Source: Inediibacterium massiliense
GTDB lineage: Bacteria; Bacillota; Clostridia; Peptostreptococcales; Thermotaleaceae
Assembly (NCBI RefSeq): GCF_001282725.1
Contig: NZ_LN876587.1
Coordinates: 596,075-660,074 of the forward strand
Direction: 5' to 3'
DNA: 64,000 bases
The notes under the pieces were generated by a model. That model saw only the letters and a program-made list of their open reading frames with translations. It searched no databases and was not told the DNA's origin. This document shows, in pieces, positions 8,147 through 17,897 of the stretch. Both the position numbers and the translations under genes were made by a program. The first letter of the stretch is position 1. Every line of letters begins with the position of its first letter.

Positions 8147-9103
8147 ATGAAGATTGAAAGAAAAAGTGGCATACCTATTTATATACAAGTCAAAAATCAT
8201 ATTTTAGAAGATATAAAAAATGGAGTACTTAAGATAGGTGATAAATTGCCAACAGAAAGAGAACTGTCTCAAATATTAAAAGTAAGTAGAAATACTATTT
8301 CCACAGCATACAACTTGCTAGAACAAGAAGGTATTCTAGTCTCCTATCAAGGAAGAGGTACTTTTGTTGCACAAGATATTCAGATATGTAAATGCCATCA
8401 TATCAATCATAAAGTAATTGAAAATATAGATTTAGCATTAGAAGAAGCTATGGAAACAGGACTAAATACAAAAGAGTTTTTATCTATTGTAAAAGATAGA
8501 GTAAAAGAAAAAGAAAAATTAGTTAAAAATATAGATGTCATTTTTATAGAATGTAATATAGAACAAGCCAAAATTTTCTCTGATGAATTGAGTAGAATTA
8601 CAAATACTAATGTAAAACCAATGACGATCCCACAACTGCAAGAAAGAAATGAAGAAACTGAAACAACAATAAAGGATAGTCAAATAATTATTACTACTTT
8701 TAATCATATCAATGAAGTGAAAGACTTAATAGGAGATTTTCAAAAAGAAATATTTGGAGTCACCATCAATCCTAATATGGAAACTATAGTAAAGATTGCA
8801 AAGTATCCTAAAGGAACAAAATTTGCACTAATTAGTCTTTCAAAAGAATTTCATTTTAAGGTTGAATATGCATTAAGGTTAGCAGGGTTAGAAAACCTTT
8901 TCATTGAGGCTACTACTAGTAAAGATCCAAAAGAGCTTCAAAGAATTATTAATCAATCAGATGTGATTATTGTTTCGCCTGGAAGAGGCAAAGAAATGCA
9001 ACAAATGGTAGAGGTTTCAAAAGAGGTGATAAGATTTGATTATGTTCTGGATAAAGGATCTGTCAATGCCATCATCTCTAATATTATAAAAAAAAGAATA
9101 TAG
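8147..9103 (+). CDS. GntR-family transcriptional regulator with ligand-sensing C-terminus
   Basis: This 318-residue protein has an N-terminal winged helix with the GntR signature (GIPIYIQVKNHILEDIKNGVLKIGDKLPTERELSQIL; then VSRNTISTAYNLLEQEGILVSYQGRGTFVA). The C-terminal region of about 240 residues resembles a periplasmic-binding-like sensor more than FadR or UTRA domains; I cannot assign its ligand. The start at 8147 is chosen because AAAGGGGAT lies just upstream. It is 32 nt before glmS in the same direction, so it very likely controls the glutamate-fermentation genes, perhaps in response to a pathway intermediate. Confidence 0.8.
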   Translation: MKIERKSGIPIYIQVKNHILEDIKNGVLKIGDKLPTERELSQILKVSRNTISTAYNLLEQEGILVSYQGRGTFVAQDIQICKCHHINHKVIENIDLALEEAMETGLNTKEFLSIVKDRVKEKEKLVKNIDVIFIECNIEQAKIFSDELSRITNTNVKPMTIPQLQERNEETETTIKDSQIIITTFNHINEVKDLIGDFQKEIFGVTINPNMETIVKIAKYPKGTKFALISLSKEFHFKVEYALRLAGLENLFIEATTSKDPKELQRIINQSDVIIVSPGRGKEMQQMVEVSKEVIRFDYVLDKGSVNAIISNIIKKRI

Positions 9104-9135
9104 AAAAAAAGAGAGAATAAGGAGAGGAAAAATTT

Positions 9136-9546
9136 ATGAAAAAAACCATTGTGCTAGGTGTTATAGGAGCAGATTGTCATGCAGTTGGAAATAAAGTTTT
9201 AGATTTTGCTCTTACAGAAGCTGGATTTGAAGTGGTAAACATTGGAGTATTAAGTTCACAAGAAGATTTTATTAATGCAGCAATTGAAACAAATGCATCT
9301 GCAATCATTGTATCATCTCTTTATGGACATGGAGAGATTGATTGTAGAGGATTAAGAGAAAAATGTGAAGAAGCAGGTCTTAAGGATATATTGCTTTATG
9401 TAGGTGGAAATCTTGTAGTAGGAAAACAAGACTTTGATGAGGTGAAAAAAAGATTCGAAGACATGGGATTTGACCGAGTATATGCACCAGGTACTCCACC
9501 AGAAGTAGATATAGAACATTTAAAAGAGGACTTAAAAATTTGTTAG
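9136..9546 (+). CDS. glmS: Glutamate mutase sigma (B12-binding) subunit
   Basis: This 136-residue cobalamin-binding protein has the DxHxxG motif (D13-C-H15-A-V-G18), whose histidine replaces the lower axial ligand of cobalamin. Later signatures SSLYGHGE and YVGGNLVVG are also present. With GlmE it interconverts L-glutamate and (2S,3S)-3-methylaspartate, the first step of the methylaspartate pathway. Length and order (S-L-E) match clostridial operons. GAGAGGA precedes the ATG. Confidence 0.95.
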   Translation: MKKTIVLGVIGADCHAVGNKVLDFALTEAGFEVVNIGVLSSQEDFINAAIETNASAIIVSSLYGHGEIDCRGLREKCEEAGLKDILLYVGGNLVVGKQDFDEVKKRFEDMGFDRVYAPGTPPEVDIEHLKEDLKIC

Positions 9547-9559
9547 TAAAGGTGATTAT

Positions 9560-10942
9560 ATGAATGCACTATTATTGATTGATTTTGGAAGTACGTATAC
9601 AAAGCTTACTGCTGTAGATATGAAGAATGAAGAAATTATTGCTAATGCCAAATCTTTAACTACTGTTCAAACGGATATTATGATAGGCTTTCAAAATGCT
9701 TATGATCAGATAAAAGAAAAATGTAGGGATATGCATTTTGATGAAATACTTGCCTGTAGTAGTGCAGCAGGAGGATTAAGGATGGTAGCTGTTGGTCTTG
9801 TTCCAGAGCTTACAGCAGAAGCTGCAAAAAGAGCAGCTTTAGGTGCAGGATCTAGAGTGTTGGGAGTGTATAGTCACGAACTTACTCAAAGAGAAATGAA
9901 AAATATGATGCAGCAAACACCAGATATCATTTTATTAGCAGGAGGAACAGACGGAGGCAATAAGGATTGCATTATTCATAATGCAAAAATGATTGCAAAG
10001 AATATGAAAGATGTACCCGTAGTAGTAGCGGGAAATATAAAAGCTAGTGATGAAATCGAAGAGATTTTTCAAGAAAATAAAGTATATTATGAAATTACAG
10101 ATAATGTAATGCCTAAATTAAATAAACTGAATGTAGAACCTGCAAGAGAAGCCATTCGACAAATTTTTATGCAAAAGATTGTAGAGGCAAAAGGAATGAA
10201 AAGTGCAGAATCTATGATCAATGGAATATTGATGCCAACTCCTGCAGCTGTTTTAAATGCAGCTAAAATATTAGCAGATGGAACCAATACAGAAGAGGGG
10301 ATTGGAGATTTAGTTGTTGTAGATATTGGAGGAGCGACTACAGATATTCATTCTATAGCAGATGGAGAACCTACAAAGCCAGGTGTTATGAAAATAGGAT
10401 TAGAAGAACCTTATGCAAAGAGAACTGTTGAGGGAGATTTGGGAATGCGTGTAAGTGCTGAATCTCTTTGTCATAGCGTATCTAATAAGAAAATTATGAA
10501 ATTTGCACCTAATATAAAATATAATATCGAGGAAAGGTGCAAGTATCTTACTCAACATGTAAATGAAATTCCAAATACTCCTGAAGAAATTGAGTTTGAT
10601 GAAGCGCTAAGTATGGTTGCAACAGAGGTAGCTATGGAAAGACATGTAGGAGTTATAGAAGATGTATATACACCTATGGGAAAAATTTATTCTCAAGTAG
10701 GAAAGGATCTATTAGATACGAAGTATATTATAGGTACAGGAGGAGTACTTGTTCATAGTAAGAATCCAGCCAAAATATTACGAGCAGGTTTGTATAATGA
10801 AGAGAATCCAAAGTATTTAAAACCTATGAATCCTAAGTTATTGATCGATAAAGATTATATTCTTTCATCCATGGGACTGATGGCAGAAAAATATCCAGAT
10901 ATAGCAATTCGAATACTCAAAAAAAATCTTATGAATGTATAA
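9560..10942 (+). CDS. glmL: Glutamate mutase-associated ATPase MutL/GlmL
   Basis: This 460-residue actin-like ATPase has [16 protein letters not shown] as the phosphate-1 loop, [12 protein letters not shown] in the middle, and [16 protein letters not shown] as the phosphate-2 loop, with [10 protein letters not shown] near the C-terminus. By family analogy it reactivates glutamate mutase by exchanging damaged cobalamin. It sits between the two mutase subunits, 13 nt after glmS and 14 nt before glmE. Confidence 0.93.
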   Translation: MNALLLIDFGSTYTKLTAVDMKNEEIIANAKSLTTVQTDIMIGFQNAYDQIKEKCRDMHFDEILACSSAAGGLRMVAVGLVPELTAEAAKRAALGAGSRVLGVYSHELTQREMKNMMQQTPDIILLAGGTDGGNKDCIIHNAKMIAKNMKDVPVVVAGNIKASDEIEEIFQENKVYYEITDNVMPKLNKLNVEPAREAIRQIFMQKIVEAKGMKSAESMINGILMPTPAAVLNAAKILADGTNTEEGIGDLVVVDIGGATTDIHSIADGEPTKPGVMKIGLEEPYAKRTVEGDLGMRVSAESLCHSVSNKKIMKFAPNIKYNIEERCKYLTQHVNEIPNTPEEIEFDEALSMVATEVAMERHVGVIEDVYTPMGKIYSQVGKDLLDTKYIIGTGGVLVHSKNPAKILRAGLYNEENPKYLKPMNPKLLIDKDYILSSMGLMAEKYPDIAIRILKKNLMNV

Positions 10943-10956
10943 TAGGAGGAAAAATA

Positions 10957-12411
10957 ATGGAGCTTAAAAATAAAAAATGGACTGAAGAAGAATTCTTAAA
11001 AATAAGAGAAGATGTATTAAAGCAATGGTCTACTGGAAAAGATGTGGATTTAAAAGAAGCAGCAGACTATATAAAACAACTTCCTGAAGAGAAAAATTTT
11101 GCTAAAAAGCTTAGAAAAGCAAGTCAAGAAGGAATTACTTTGGCACAACCTAGAGCTGGAGTAGCATTAGTAGATGAGCATATTAAACTTTTAAGATATC
11201 TTGAAAGAGAAGGTGGAGCAGATCTTCTTCCAAGTACCATTGATAGTTATACAAGACAAAATAGATATCATGAGTGCGAAGTAGGCATTGAGGAGAGTAT
11301 TAAAGAAAATCGTTCTATGTTAAATGGATTTCCTGCAGTAAATCATGGAGTGAAAAATTGTAGAAAAGTATTAGAATCTGTAAATCTTCCACTTCAAGCA
11401 AGACATGGTACACCGGATTCAAGATTATTATCAGAAATTATTCACGCTGGAGGATGGACATCTAATGAAGGAGGAGGAATATCTTATAATATTCCTTATG
11501 CAAAGAGCGTGAGCTTAGAAAAAACAATTCTAGATTGGCAATATTGTGATAGGTTAGCAGGAATGTATGAAGAAATGGGAGTAGAAATCAATAGAGAGCC
11601 TTTTGGACCATTAACAGGAACTTTAGTGCCTCCAAGTATTTCTAATGTTGTAGCTATTATTGAAGGACTTTTAGCAGCAGAGCAAGGAGTAAAAAATATT
11701 ACTTTAGGATATGGACAATGTGGAAATCTAGTACAAGACGTAGCAGCTATTAGAGCTTTAGTAGAGCAAGCAGGAGAGTATTTTAGAGCTTATGGATATA
11801 ATGTAGAATTAACAACTGTTTTCCATCAATGGATGGGAGGATTCCCAGCTGATGAATCAAAAGCATTTGGAGTAATTTCTTGGGGATCAGCTACAGCAGC
11901 TTTAGCAGGAGCTACAAAAGTAATTGTAAAAACTCCACATGAGGCAGTTGGAATTCCAACAATGGAAGCAAATGCACAAGGAATAAAAGCTACAAAACAA
12001 ACTCTAAATCTCCTAAAAGGTCAAAGATTGCCAATGTCTAAAGAATTAGAAGCTGAAATAAAATTAATCAAAGCAGAGACTAAGTGTATATTAGATAAAG
12101 TATTTGAACTAGGCAAAGGAGATTTAGCAGTAGGTACAGTAAAAGCTTTCCAAACAGGAGTTATGGACATTCCTTTTGCTCCAAGTAATTATAATGCAGG
12201 AAAAATACTTCCAGCAAGAGATAATAATGGGGCTGTAAGATTCTTAGAATTTGGAAATATTCCAATGTCACAAGACATTAAAGATTTCAATAGACAATTA
12301 TTAGAAGAAAGAGCAAATTTAGAAGGTAGAAAAGTTGGATTCCAAATGGTTGTAGATGATATCTATGCTGTAGGAAAAGGAACGTTAGTAGGAAGACCAG
12401 AAAATAAATAG
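10957..12411 (+). CDS. glmE: Glutamate mutase epsilon (catalytic) subunit
   Basis: This 484-residue TIM-barrel subunit binds glutamate and the adenosyl group. Recognisable segments are [41 protein letters not shown], and [13 protein letters not shown]. The full length matches known GlmE proteins. AGGAGG lies upstream of the ATG. A perfect hairpin lies 13 nt after its stop and separates it from methylaspartase. Confidence 0.95.
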   Translation: MELKNKKWTEEEFLKIREDVLKQWSTGKDVDLKEAADYIKQLPEEKNFAKKLRKASQEGITLAQPRAGVALVDEHIKLLRYLEREGGADLLPSTIDSYTRQNRYHECEVGIEESIKENRSMLNGFPAVNHGVKNCRKVLESVNLPLQARHGTPDSRLLSEIIHAGGWTSNEGGGISYNIPYAKSVSLEKTILDWQYCDRLAGMYEEMGVEINREPFGPLTGTLVPPSISNVVAIIEGLLAAEQGVKNITLGYGQCGNLVQDVAAIRALVEQAGEYFRAYGYNVELTTVFHQWMGGFPADESKAFGVISWGSATAALAGATKVIVKTPHEAVGIPTMEANAQGIKATKQTLNLLKGQRLPMSKELEAEIKLIKAETKCILDKVFELGKGDLAVGTVKAFQTGVMDIPFAPSNYNAGKILPARDNNGAVRFLEFGNIPMSQDIKDFNRQLLEERANLEGRKVGFQMVVDDIYAVGKGTLVGRPENK

Positions 12412-12423
12412 AATATTCATTTG

Positions 12424-12453
12424 GTTTAGATGGAGGGAAAACTCCATCTAAAC
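12424..12453 (+). terminator. Perfect 12-bp hairpin between glmE and mal (no U-run)
   Basis: GTTTAGATGGAG (12424-12435) pairs exactly with CTCCATCTAAAC (12442-12453) around GGAAAA. No T-run follows, so it is more likely a processing or stabilising stem, or a weak pause, than a full terminator. It may set different levels of mutase and ammonia-lyase mRNA. Confidence 0.5.
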
Positions 12454-12508
12454 ATTAAAAGACGATGAGTGATCAATAAATAATAAAATAAAACTGGGGG
12501 CTATGACA

Positions 12509-13753
12509 ATGAAAATTATGGATATTGTATGTGCAAAGGGAAGAACAGGATTTTATTTTGATGACCAAAGAGCTATTAAACAAGGAGCAGATCATGATGG
12601 ATTCACTTATGTAGGAGACCCTGTTACAGAAGGATTTACAAAAATTAGACAAGCAGGAGAATGTATTTCTGTAATGTTTGTTTTAGAAGATGGACAAGTA
12701 GCTTATGGAGATTGTGCAGCAGTACAATATTCAGGTGCAGGAGGAAGAGATCCATTATTTCTTGCAGATGAGTTTATTCCAATTATACAAGAAAAAATTG
12801 CACCAAAATTAATTGGAAGAGAAGTGAATAGATTTAAAGAATTAGCGGAAGAAGTAGATCATATGACTATAGATGGAAAAAGACTTCATACGGCTATTAG
12901 ATATGGGATTACACAAGCTATTTTAGATGCAACTTCAAAAGCAAATAAAATGACTATGGCTGAAGTGATTAGAAATGAATACGATACACCAAAGGAATGG
13001 AAAAGAGTTCCTATCTTTACTCAATCTGGTGATGATCGATATAATAATGTAGATAAAATGATTATAAAAGGTGCAGATGTACTTCCACATGGTTTGATTA
13101 ATCATGTTGAAACAAAGCTTGGAAATAATGGAGAAAAATTAAAAGAATATGTCATTTGGTTAAAAAATAGAATACAAGAATTAAAAGCTTCAGAAGAAGA
13201 CAATTTTGTTCTTCATATAGATGTTTATGGAACTATTGGTATTGCTTTTGACAATGATACAGAAAAAATGGCAAATTACTTAGGCGAACTTGAAGAAGCT
13301 GCATCTCCTCTTAAATTAAGAATAGAAGGACCTATGGATGTAGAAAACAGAGAAGGACAAGTAAAAGCATTAAAAGCATTAAGAGTAGCTCTAAAAGAAA
13401 AAAATATTAAAGTGGAATTGGTTGCAGATGAATGGTGTAATACTTGGGAAGATATTAAATTATTTGTAGATGAAGAAGCAGCAGATATGGTTCAAATCAA
13501 AACACCAGACCTTGGAGGAATTAACAATATAGTAGAATCTATTTTATATTGTAAAGAAAAAGGCATTGGAGCATATAGTGGAGGAACTTGTAATGAAACA
13601 GATAGATCTGCACAAATTTGTACAAATATAGCTATCGCTTGTGGAGCAGACCAATGTCTTGCAAAACCTGGAATGGGCGTTGATGAAGGTTTTATGATCG
13701 TGTATAATGAAATGAACAGAGTACTAGCTTTAGCAAATAGAAGAAAAAAATAA
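12509..13753 (+). CDS. mal: Methylaspartate ammonia-lyase (methylaspartase)
   Basis: This 414-residue enolase-superfamily enzyme removes ammonia from 3-methylaspartate to give mesaconate. The N-terminus MKIMDIVCAKGRTGFYFDD and GADHDGFTYVGDPVTEGF match clostridial MAL. Metal ligands should lie in HIDVYGTIG, RIEGPMD and LVADEWCN, and the catalytic lysine in VQIKTPDLGG. An ATG at 12503 is also in frame but only 3 nt from the GGGGG ribosome site; 12509 gives normal spacing and the family N-terminus. Confidence 0.95.
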   Translation: MKIMDIVCAKGRTGFYFDDQRAIKQGADHDGFTYVGDPVTEGFTKIRQAGECISVMFVLEDGQVAYGDCAAVQYSGAGGRDPLFLADEFIPIIQEKIAPKLIGREVNRFKELAEEVDHMTIDGKRLHTAIRYGITQAILDATSKANKMTMAEVIRNEYDTPKEWKRVPIFTQSGDDRYNNVDKMIIKGADVLPHGLINHVETKLGNNGEKLKEYVIWLKNRIQELKASEEDNFVLHIDVYGTIGIAFDNDTEKMANYLGELEEAASPLKLRIEGPMDVENREGQVKALKALRVALKEKNIKVELVADEWCNTWEDIKLFVDEEAADMVQIKTPDLGGINNIVESILYCKEKGIGAYSGGTCNETDRSAQICTNIAIACGADQCLAKPGMGVDEGFMIVYNEMNRVLALANRRKK

Positions 13754-13769
13754 ATGGGAGTGCTAAATT

Positions 13770-14612
13770 ATGAGAGAAATACATGTTTCTAAAATTGTAG
13801 AAACGACAAAAAAACTTTGCATAGATGCAAATTATTATCTTACAGATGATATGAGAGAAAGACTAGAAGAAGCAAAGGAAAATGAAAATTTCTCTACTGC
13901 AAAGAATATCTTAGATATACTCATTGAAAACGCAGATATAGCAAAAGACGAACAAAGACCTATGTGTCAAGATACTGGAATGACTGTGGTATTTATAGAA
14001 ATGGGCCAAGATGTACATGTAGTAGGAGGAAGCTTAGAAGAAGCGATTCATGAAGGAGTTAGACGAGGCTATACACAAGGTTATTTAAGAAAGTCTGTTG
14101 TAAATGATCCCATTGAAAGAATAAACACAAAGGACAATACTCCAGCGGTAATTTATTATAATATCATTGAAGGAGATGACTTTAGCATTACAGTAGCTCC
14201 AAAAGGGTTTGGAAGTGAAAATATGAGCCAGTTAAAAATGCTAAAGCCAGCAGATGGTATAGAGGGAGTAAAGGAATTTGTTTTAAAAGTAGTTAAAGAA
14301 GCTGGTCCAAATCCATGCCCACCTATTGTAGTAGGTGTGGGTATTGGTGGTACTTTTGATAAAGCAGCTTTTCTTGCAAAAAAAGCACTATTAAGATCTA
14401 CAAATGAAAGAAACAAAAATCCTTTTTATGAAAATCTAGAAAAGGAACTATTAGGGGCGATTAATGAATTGGGAATAGGACCGCAAGGCTTTGGAGGAAA
14501 AACCACAGCTCTTTCTGTAAATGTTGAGACTTATGCAACTCATATTGCAGGATTGCCTGTTGCAGTGAATATCAATTGTCATGCAACAAGACATGTAAAG
14601 GCTCATATATAG
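13770..14612 (+). CDS. Class I fumarase-type hydratase, alpha subunit (mesaconase)
   Basis: This 280-residue alpha chain belongs to the two-subunit [4Fe-4S] hydratase family. Cluster cysteines should be those in RPMCQDTGM, GPNPCPPIVVG and NINCHATRH; KGFGSENMSQLKML is the typical substrate loop. The family hydrates fumarate or mesaconate. Its place between methylaspartase and citramalate lyase argues for mesaconate to (S)-citramalate. It is 12 nt upstream of the beta chain. Confidence 0.9.
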   Translation: MREIHVSKIVETTKKLCIDANYYLTDDMRERLEEAKENENFSTAKNILDILIENADIAKDEQRPMCQDTGMTVVFIEMGQDVHVVGGSLEEAIHEGVRRGYTQGYLRKSVVNDPIERINTKDNTPAVIYYNIIEGDDFSITVAPKGFGSENMSQLKMLKPADGIEGVKEFVLKVVKEAGPNPCPPIVVGVGIGGTFDKAAFLAKKALLRSTNERNKNPFYENLEKELLGAINELGIGPQGFGGKTTALSVNVETYATHIAGLPVAVNINCHATRHVKAHI

Positions 14613-14624
14613 GAGGTTTTTAGG

Positions 14625-15182
14625 ATGAGTAAAAAAATAACTATGCCCCTAACCATAGATAAAGTAAAGGATTTAAAAGTTGGAGACAGTGTACTTATTA
14701 CAGGAACTATTTACACAGCAAGAGATGCAGCTCATAAAAGATTAGTAGAGCTTGTAGAAGAAGGGAAGGAGTTACCATTTGATATAGTGGATCAAGTCAT
14801 TTATTATGTAGGCCCTACACCAGCAAAAGAAGGACATCCTATAGGATCAGCAGGACCTACGACTAGCTATAGAATGGATCCTTATGCTCCAATTCTTTTA
14901 GAAAAAGGATTAAAGGGTATGATCGGAAAAGGAAAAAGAGATGAAAAGGTTATAGAGACTATAAAAAAAGTGGGAGCAGTTTACTTTGCAGCTATAGGTG
15001 GTGCAGCAGCTCTTATGGCAAAGTGTGTAAAGAAAGCCGAAGTAATTGCATACGAAGATTTAGGAGCGGAAGCAATTAGAAAACTTTATGTGGAAGACCT
15101 TCCTGTTATTGTAGTAATAGATAAAGATGGAAATAACTATTATGAATTAGGACAAGAGGAATATTTAAAAACACTAAGGTAG
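14625..15182 (+). CDS. Class I fumarase-type hydratase, beta subunit (mesaconase)
   Basis: This 185-residue beta chain has the signature GPTPAKEGHPIGSAGPTTSYR followed by MDPY, then IGKGKRDEKVIETIKKVGAVYFAAIGGAAALMAK. It completes the hydratase active site with the alpha chain. The AGGAGG ribosome site and tight spacing indicate co-translation. Activity towards mesaconate rather than fumarate is inferred from the operon. Confidence 0.9.
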   Translation: MSKKITMPLTIDKVKDLKVGDSVLITGTIYTARDAAHKRLVELVEEGKELPFDIVDQVIYYVGPTPAKEGHPIGSAGPTTSYRMDPYAPILLEKGLKGMIGKGKRDEKVIETIKKVGAVYFAAIGGAAALMAKCVKKAEVIAYEDLGAEAIRKLYVEDLPVIVVIDKDGNNYYELGQEEYLKTLR

Positions 15183-15191
15183 GTGGGACCT

Positions 15192-15455
15192 ATGAATATT
15201 AAGACTGCGGCAAAAGCAGGAACTATGGAGTCTAATGACATATATGTAATGGTAAAACCAAATGATGAAGGTGGTATTGTCATTGATCTCGAAAGTATTG
15301 TAATGAAACAATTTGGAAAACAAATTGAGAAGATCATTTTAAGTACTTTAAAAGATTTAGGAATTGAAAATATATATGTTATGGCAAAAGATAGAGGTGC
15401 ACTAGATTGTACCATTCAAGCAAGAATAGAGACAGCAGTAAAAAGAGGAATGTAG
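15192..15455 (+). CDS. citD: Citramalate/citrate lyase acyl carrier protein (gamma subunit)
   Basis: This is an 87-residue acyl carrier. The stretch AGTMESNDIYVMV contains the serine that should carry the phosphoribosyl-dephospho-CoA prosthetic group. The protein is acetylated at that group during turnover. A GTG at 15183 is in frame, but ATG at 15192 follows AGGTGGG at a good distance and gives the usual CitD N-terminus. Confidence 0.9.
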   Translation: MNIKTAAKAGTMESNDIYVMVKPNDEGGIVIDLESIVMKQFGKQIEKIILSTLKDLGIENIYVMAKDRGALDCTIQARIETAVKRGM

Positions 15456-15465
15456 GGGTGATTTC

Positions 15466-16338
15466 ATGGAGAGATTAAGAAGAACTATGCTTTTTATGCC
15501 AGGAAATAATCCTGGTATGTTGCAGAATTCTGGAATTCTAGGAGCGGATAGTATTATACTAGATCTTGAGGATGCAGTAAGCATTACAGAAAAGGATTCA
15601 GCAAGAATTCTAGTAAGAAATGCTGTAAAAACGGTAGACTTTTATGGTGTAGAAGTAGTTATAAGAGTTAATCCTCTTTCCTCTGATTTTGGAATGGAAG
15701 ATGTAGATGTAATAGGAAGAGCAAAACCAGATGTAATTATGGTACCAAAAGCTACAGAAGAGGATATAGAAACAGTCTGTAAAATGCTTACAAAAATTGA
15801 AGAAGAACAAGGTTTTGAAAAAGGAAGCATTAAGCTTTTTCCTTTGATTGAAACAGCTTATGGTCTTGAAAATGTATATTCTATTATACAATCATCAAGT
15901 AGAGTAATAGGTATTTTATTAGGAGCAGAAGATTTAACAGCAGATCTTTCTATTAAGAGAACAAGAGAAGGAAAAGAAATTTTTTATGCAAGAAGTAGAA
16001 TTGCTACTGCTTGTAAAGCTTGTAAAGTGGATGCAATCGATACACCTTTTGCAGATATGGATGATTTAGAAGGTTTTGAAAAAGATATTCAAACAGCAAA
16101 ATCTTTAGGAATGACTGGAAAAGCTGCTATTAATCCCCGTCAAGTAGATACCATTCATGAAGTATTTGCCCCTTCTAAAGATGAAATTATTCATGCTCAA
16201 AGAGTCATTTATGCTATGGAAGAAGCAAAAGGAGAAGGTAAAGGTGTATTTTCATTAGATGGAAAAATGGTTGACGCACCTATTATTGCAAGAGCGCAAA
16301 ATACAATCACAAAAGCAAAGCTTGCGGGCTTGATTTAA
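15466..16338 (+). CDS. citE: Citramalate/citrate lyase beta subunit
   Basis: This 290-residue HpcH/HpaI-fold lyase begins RLRRTMLFMPGNNPGMLQN. SIILDLEDAV (metal-site region) and VIRVNPLSSDFG follow, then the acidic LIETAYGLEN and GAEDLTADL motifs. It cleaves the acyl-carrier-bound hydroxy acid to acetyl-ACP plus an oxo acid. In this pathway the oxo acid is pyruvate, from citramalate. Confidence 0.92.
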   Translation: MERLRRTMLFMPGNNPGMLQNSGILGADSIILDLEDAVSITEKDSARILVRNAVKTVDFYGVEVVIRVNPLSSDFGMEDVDVIGRAKPDVIMVPKATEEDIETVCKMLTKIEEEQGFEKGSIKLFPLIETAYGLENVYSIIQSSSRVIGILLGAEDLTADLSIKRTREGKEIFYARSRIATACKACKVDAIDTPFADMDDLEGFEKDIQTAKSLGMTGKAAINPRQVDTIHEVFAPSKDEIIHAQRVIYAMEEAKGEGKGVFSLDGKMVDAPIIARAQNTITKAKLAGLI

Positions 16339-16351
16339 AGGGGTGAAGAAT

Positions 16352-17893
16352 ATGAAAAATATACTTGGAAGAAATATTCCAGAAGAGATCCAAGGGTATA
16401 AAGTAGTCAAACCATTTCAAGGAGCTTTTGTAGGTTTAGGAGAGGTAAAAAAGAAAGAAGTTTTACTAAAGAGCGTAATGCCAGGAGAAGAAAAGATCGT
16501 GCAATCTATTGAAGAAGCACTTAAAAAATGTGATATAAAAGATGGTATGACTATTTCTTTTCACCATCATTTAAGAAATGGTGATTATGTACTCAATATG
16601 GTTATGGAAGAGATTTCAAAAAGGGATATTAAAGATATAAAAATTGCAGCAAGCTCTATTTTTCCGGTTCATGCTCCCCTTGTTGAGCATATGAAAAATG
16701 GTGTAGTAACAGGTATATATGCAAATTATATGTCAGGACCTGTAGCTGAAGCTATTTCAAAAGGACAGCTTAAAAATCCAGCTATTATGCATACTCATGG
16801 AGGAAGAGCAAGAGCTATTGAGTCCGGAGATCTTTCTATAGATATAGCATTTATTGCAGCTCCTACATGCGATACTTATGGAAATATCAATGGAGTAGAG
16901 GGAAAAGCTGCATGTGGAAGTTTAGGTTATGCGATTCCAGATGCTTTATATGCCCAAAATGTAGTAGCGATTACAGATCATCTTATACCTTATCCTGCAT
17001 GTCCAATTGAGATTAGTCAAGAATATGTAGATTATATTGTAGAAGTAGAAAGTATAGGAGATCCAAAAGGAATTGTATCTGGAACTACAAAAATTACAAA
17101 AGATCCTGTAGGACTAAAAATTGCTAAGATGACATCTCAAGTCATAGAAGCTTCTGGACTTTTAAAGAATGGATTTTCTTTTCAGACAGGAGCAGGAGGA
17201 ACATCACTAGCTGTTGCAGCTTATGTAAAAGAACTTATGGAAAAAAATGAAATAAAGGGAAGTTTTGCAGCAGGTGGTATCACAGGATATATGGTTGAAA
17301 TGTTTGAAGAAGGGTTATTTAATGGAATCTTTGATGTACAATGTTTTGATTTAAAAGCAATCGAATCTTATAAAAATAATAAAGCACATCAAGGAATGTC
17401 AGCTTCTATGTATGGAAATCCTCATAACAAAGGTGCCGTTGTAAATAATCTGGATGTAATGATTTTAGGGGCAACAGAGATTGATGTAGATTTCAATGTA
17501 AATGTAACTACTGGATCAGATGGAATGATTATGGGAGGTTCAGGAGGACATAGTGATACAGCAGCGGGAGCAAAGCTTGCTATTGTAGTAACACAACTTG
17601 TAAAGGGAAGACTTCCTATTGTTGTAGATGAGGTAACGACTGTAACTACCCCTGGAGAGACTATAGATGTATTAGTAACAGAAAGAGGAATTGCAGTGAA
17701 TCCAAAAAGAGAAGATTTAATAGAAAAATTAGAAAAAACTAATTTGCCAATTTTATCTATAAAAGATTTAAAGGAAATGGCAGAAAATATGACAGGGGTA
17801 CCAGAAAAAATTGAAAAAGGCAATGAAATCGTAGCCGTAGTAGAATATAGAGATGGTACCATTATTGATACAGTAAAAAGAGTGAAGGATTGA
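16352..17893 (+). CDS. citF: Citramalate/citrate lyase alpha subunit (acyl-ACP transferase)
   Basis: This 513-residue CoA-transferase-like subunit exchanges acetate on the carrier for citramalate (or citrate). Signatures are ISFHHHLRNGDYVLN, MHTHGGRARAIESGDL, and GGSGGHSDTAAGAKL. The ATG at 16352 lies behind AAAGGGGTG; the in-frame GTG at 16343 sits inside that ribosome site. It is followed 4 nt later by citC. Confidence 0.92.
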   Translation: MKNILGRNIPEEIQGYKVVKPFQGAFVGLGEVKKKEVLLKSVMPGEEKIVQSIEEALKKCDIKDGMTISFHHHLRNGDYVLNMVMEEISKRDIKDIKIAASSIFPVHAPLVEHMKNGVVTGIYANYMSGPVAEAISKGQLKNPAIMHTHGGRARAIESGDLSIDIAFIAAPTCDTYGNINGVEGKAACGSLGYAIPDALYAQNVVAITDHLIPYPACPIEISQEYVDYIVEVESIGDPKGIVSGTTKITKDPVGLKIAKMTSQVIEASGLLKNGFSFQTGAGGTSLAVAAYVKELMEKNEIKGSFAAGGITGYMVEMFEEGLFNGIFDVQCFDLKAIESYKNNKAHQGMSASMYGNPHNKGAVVNNLDVMILGATEIDVDFNVNVTTGSDGMIMGGSGGHSDTAAGAKLAIVVTQLVKGRLPIVVDEVTTVTTPGETIDVLVTERGIAVNPKREDLIEKLEKTNLPILSIKDLKEMAENMTGVPEKIEKGNEIVAVVEYRDGTIIDTVKRVKD

Positions 17894-17897
17894 TTTT

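Noticed and set aside
17422-17862. 146-codon minus-strand ORF inside citF
   Set aside because: It is antisense to a conserved lyase subunit and has no ribosome site or domain.
15183-17893. Calling citD, citE and citF a citrate lyase for citrate fermentation
   Set aside because: There is no citrate transporter or oxaloacetate decarboxylase in the window, while mesaconase lies directly upstream, so citramalate is the better substrate.
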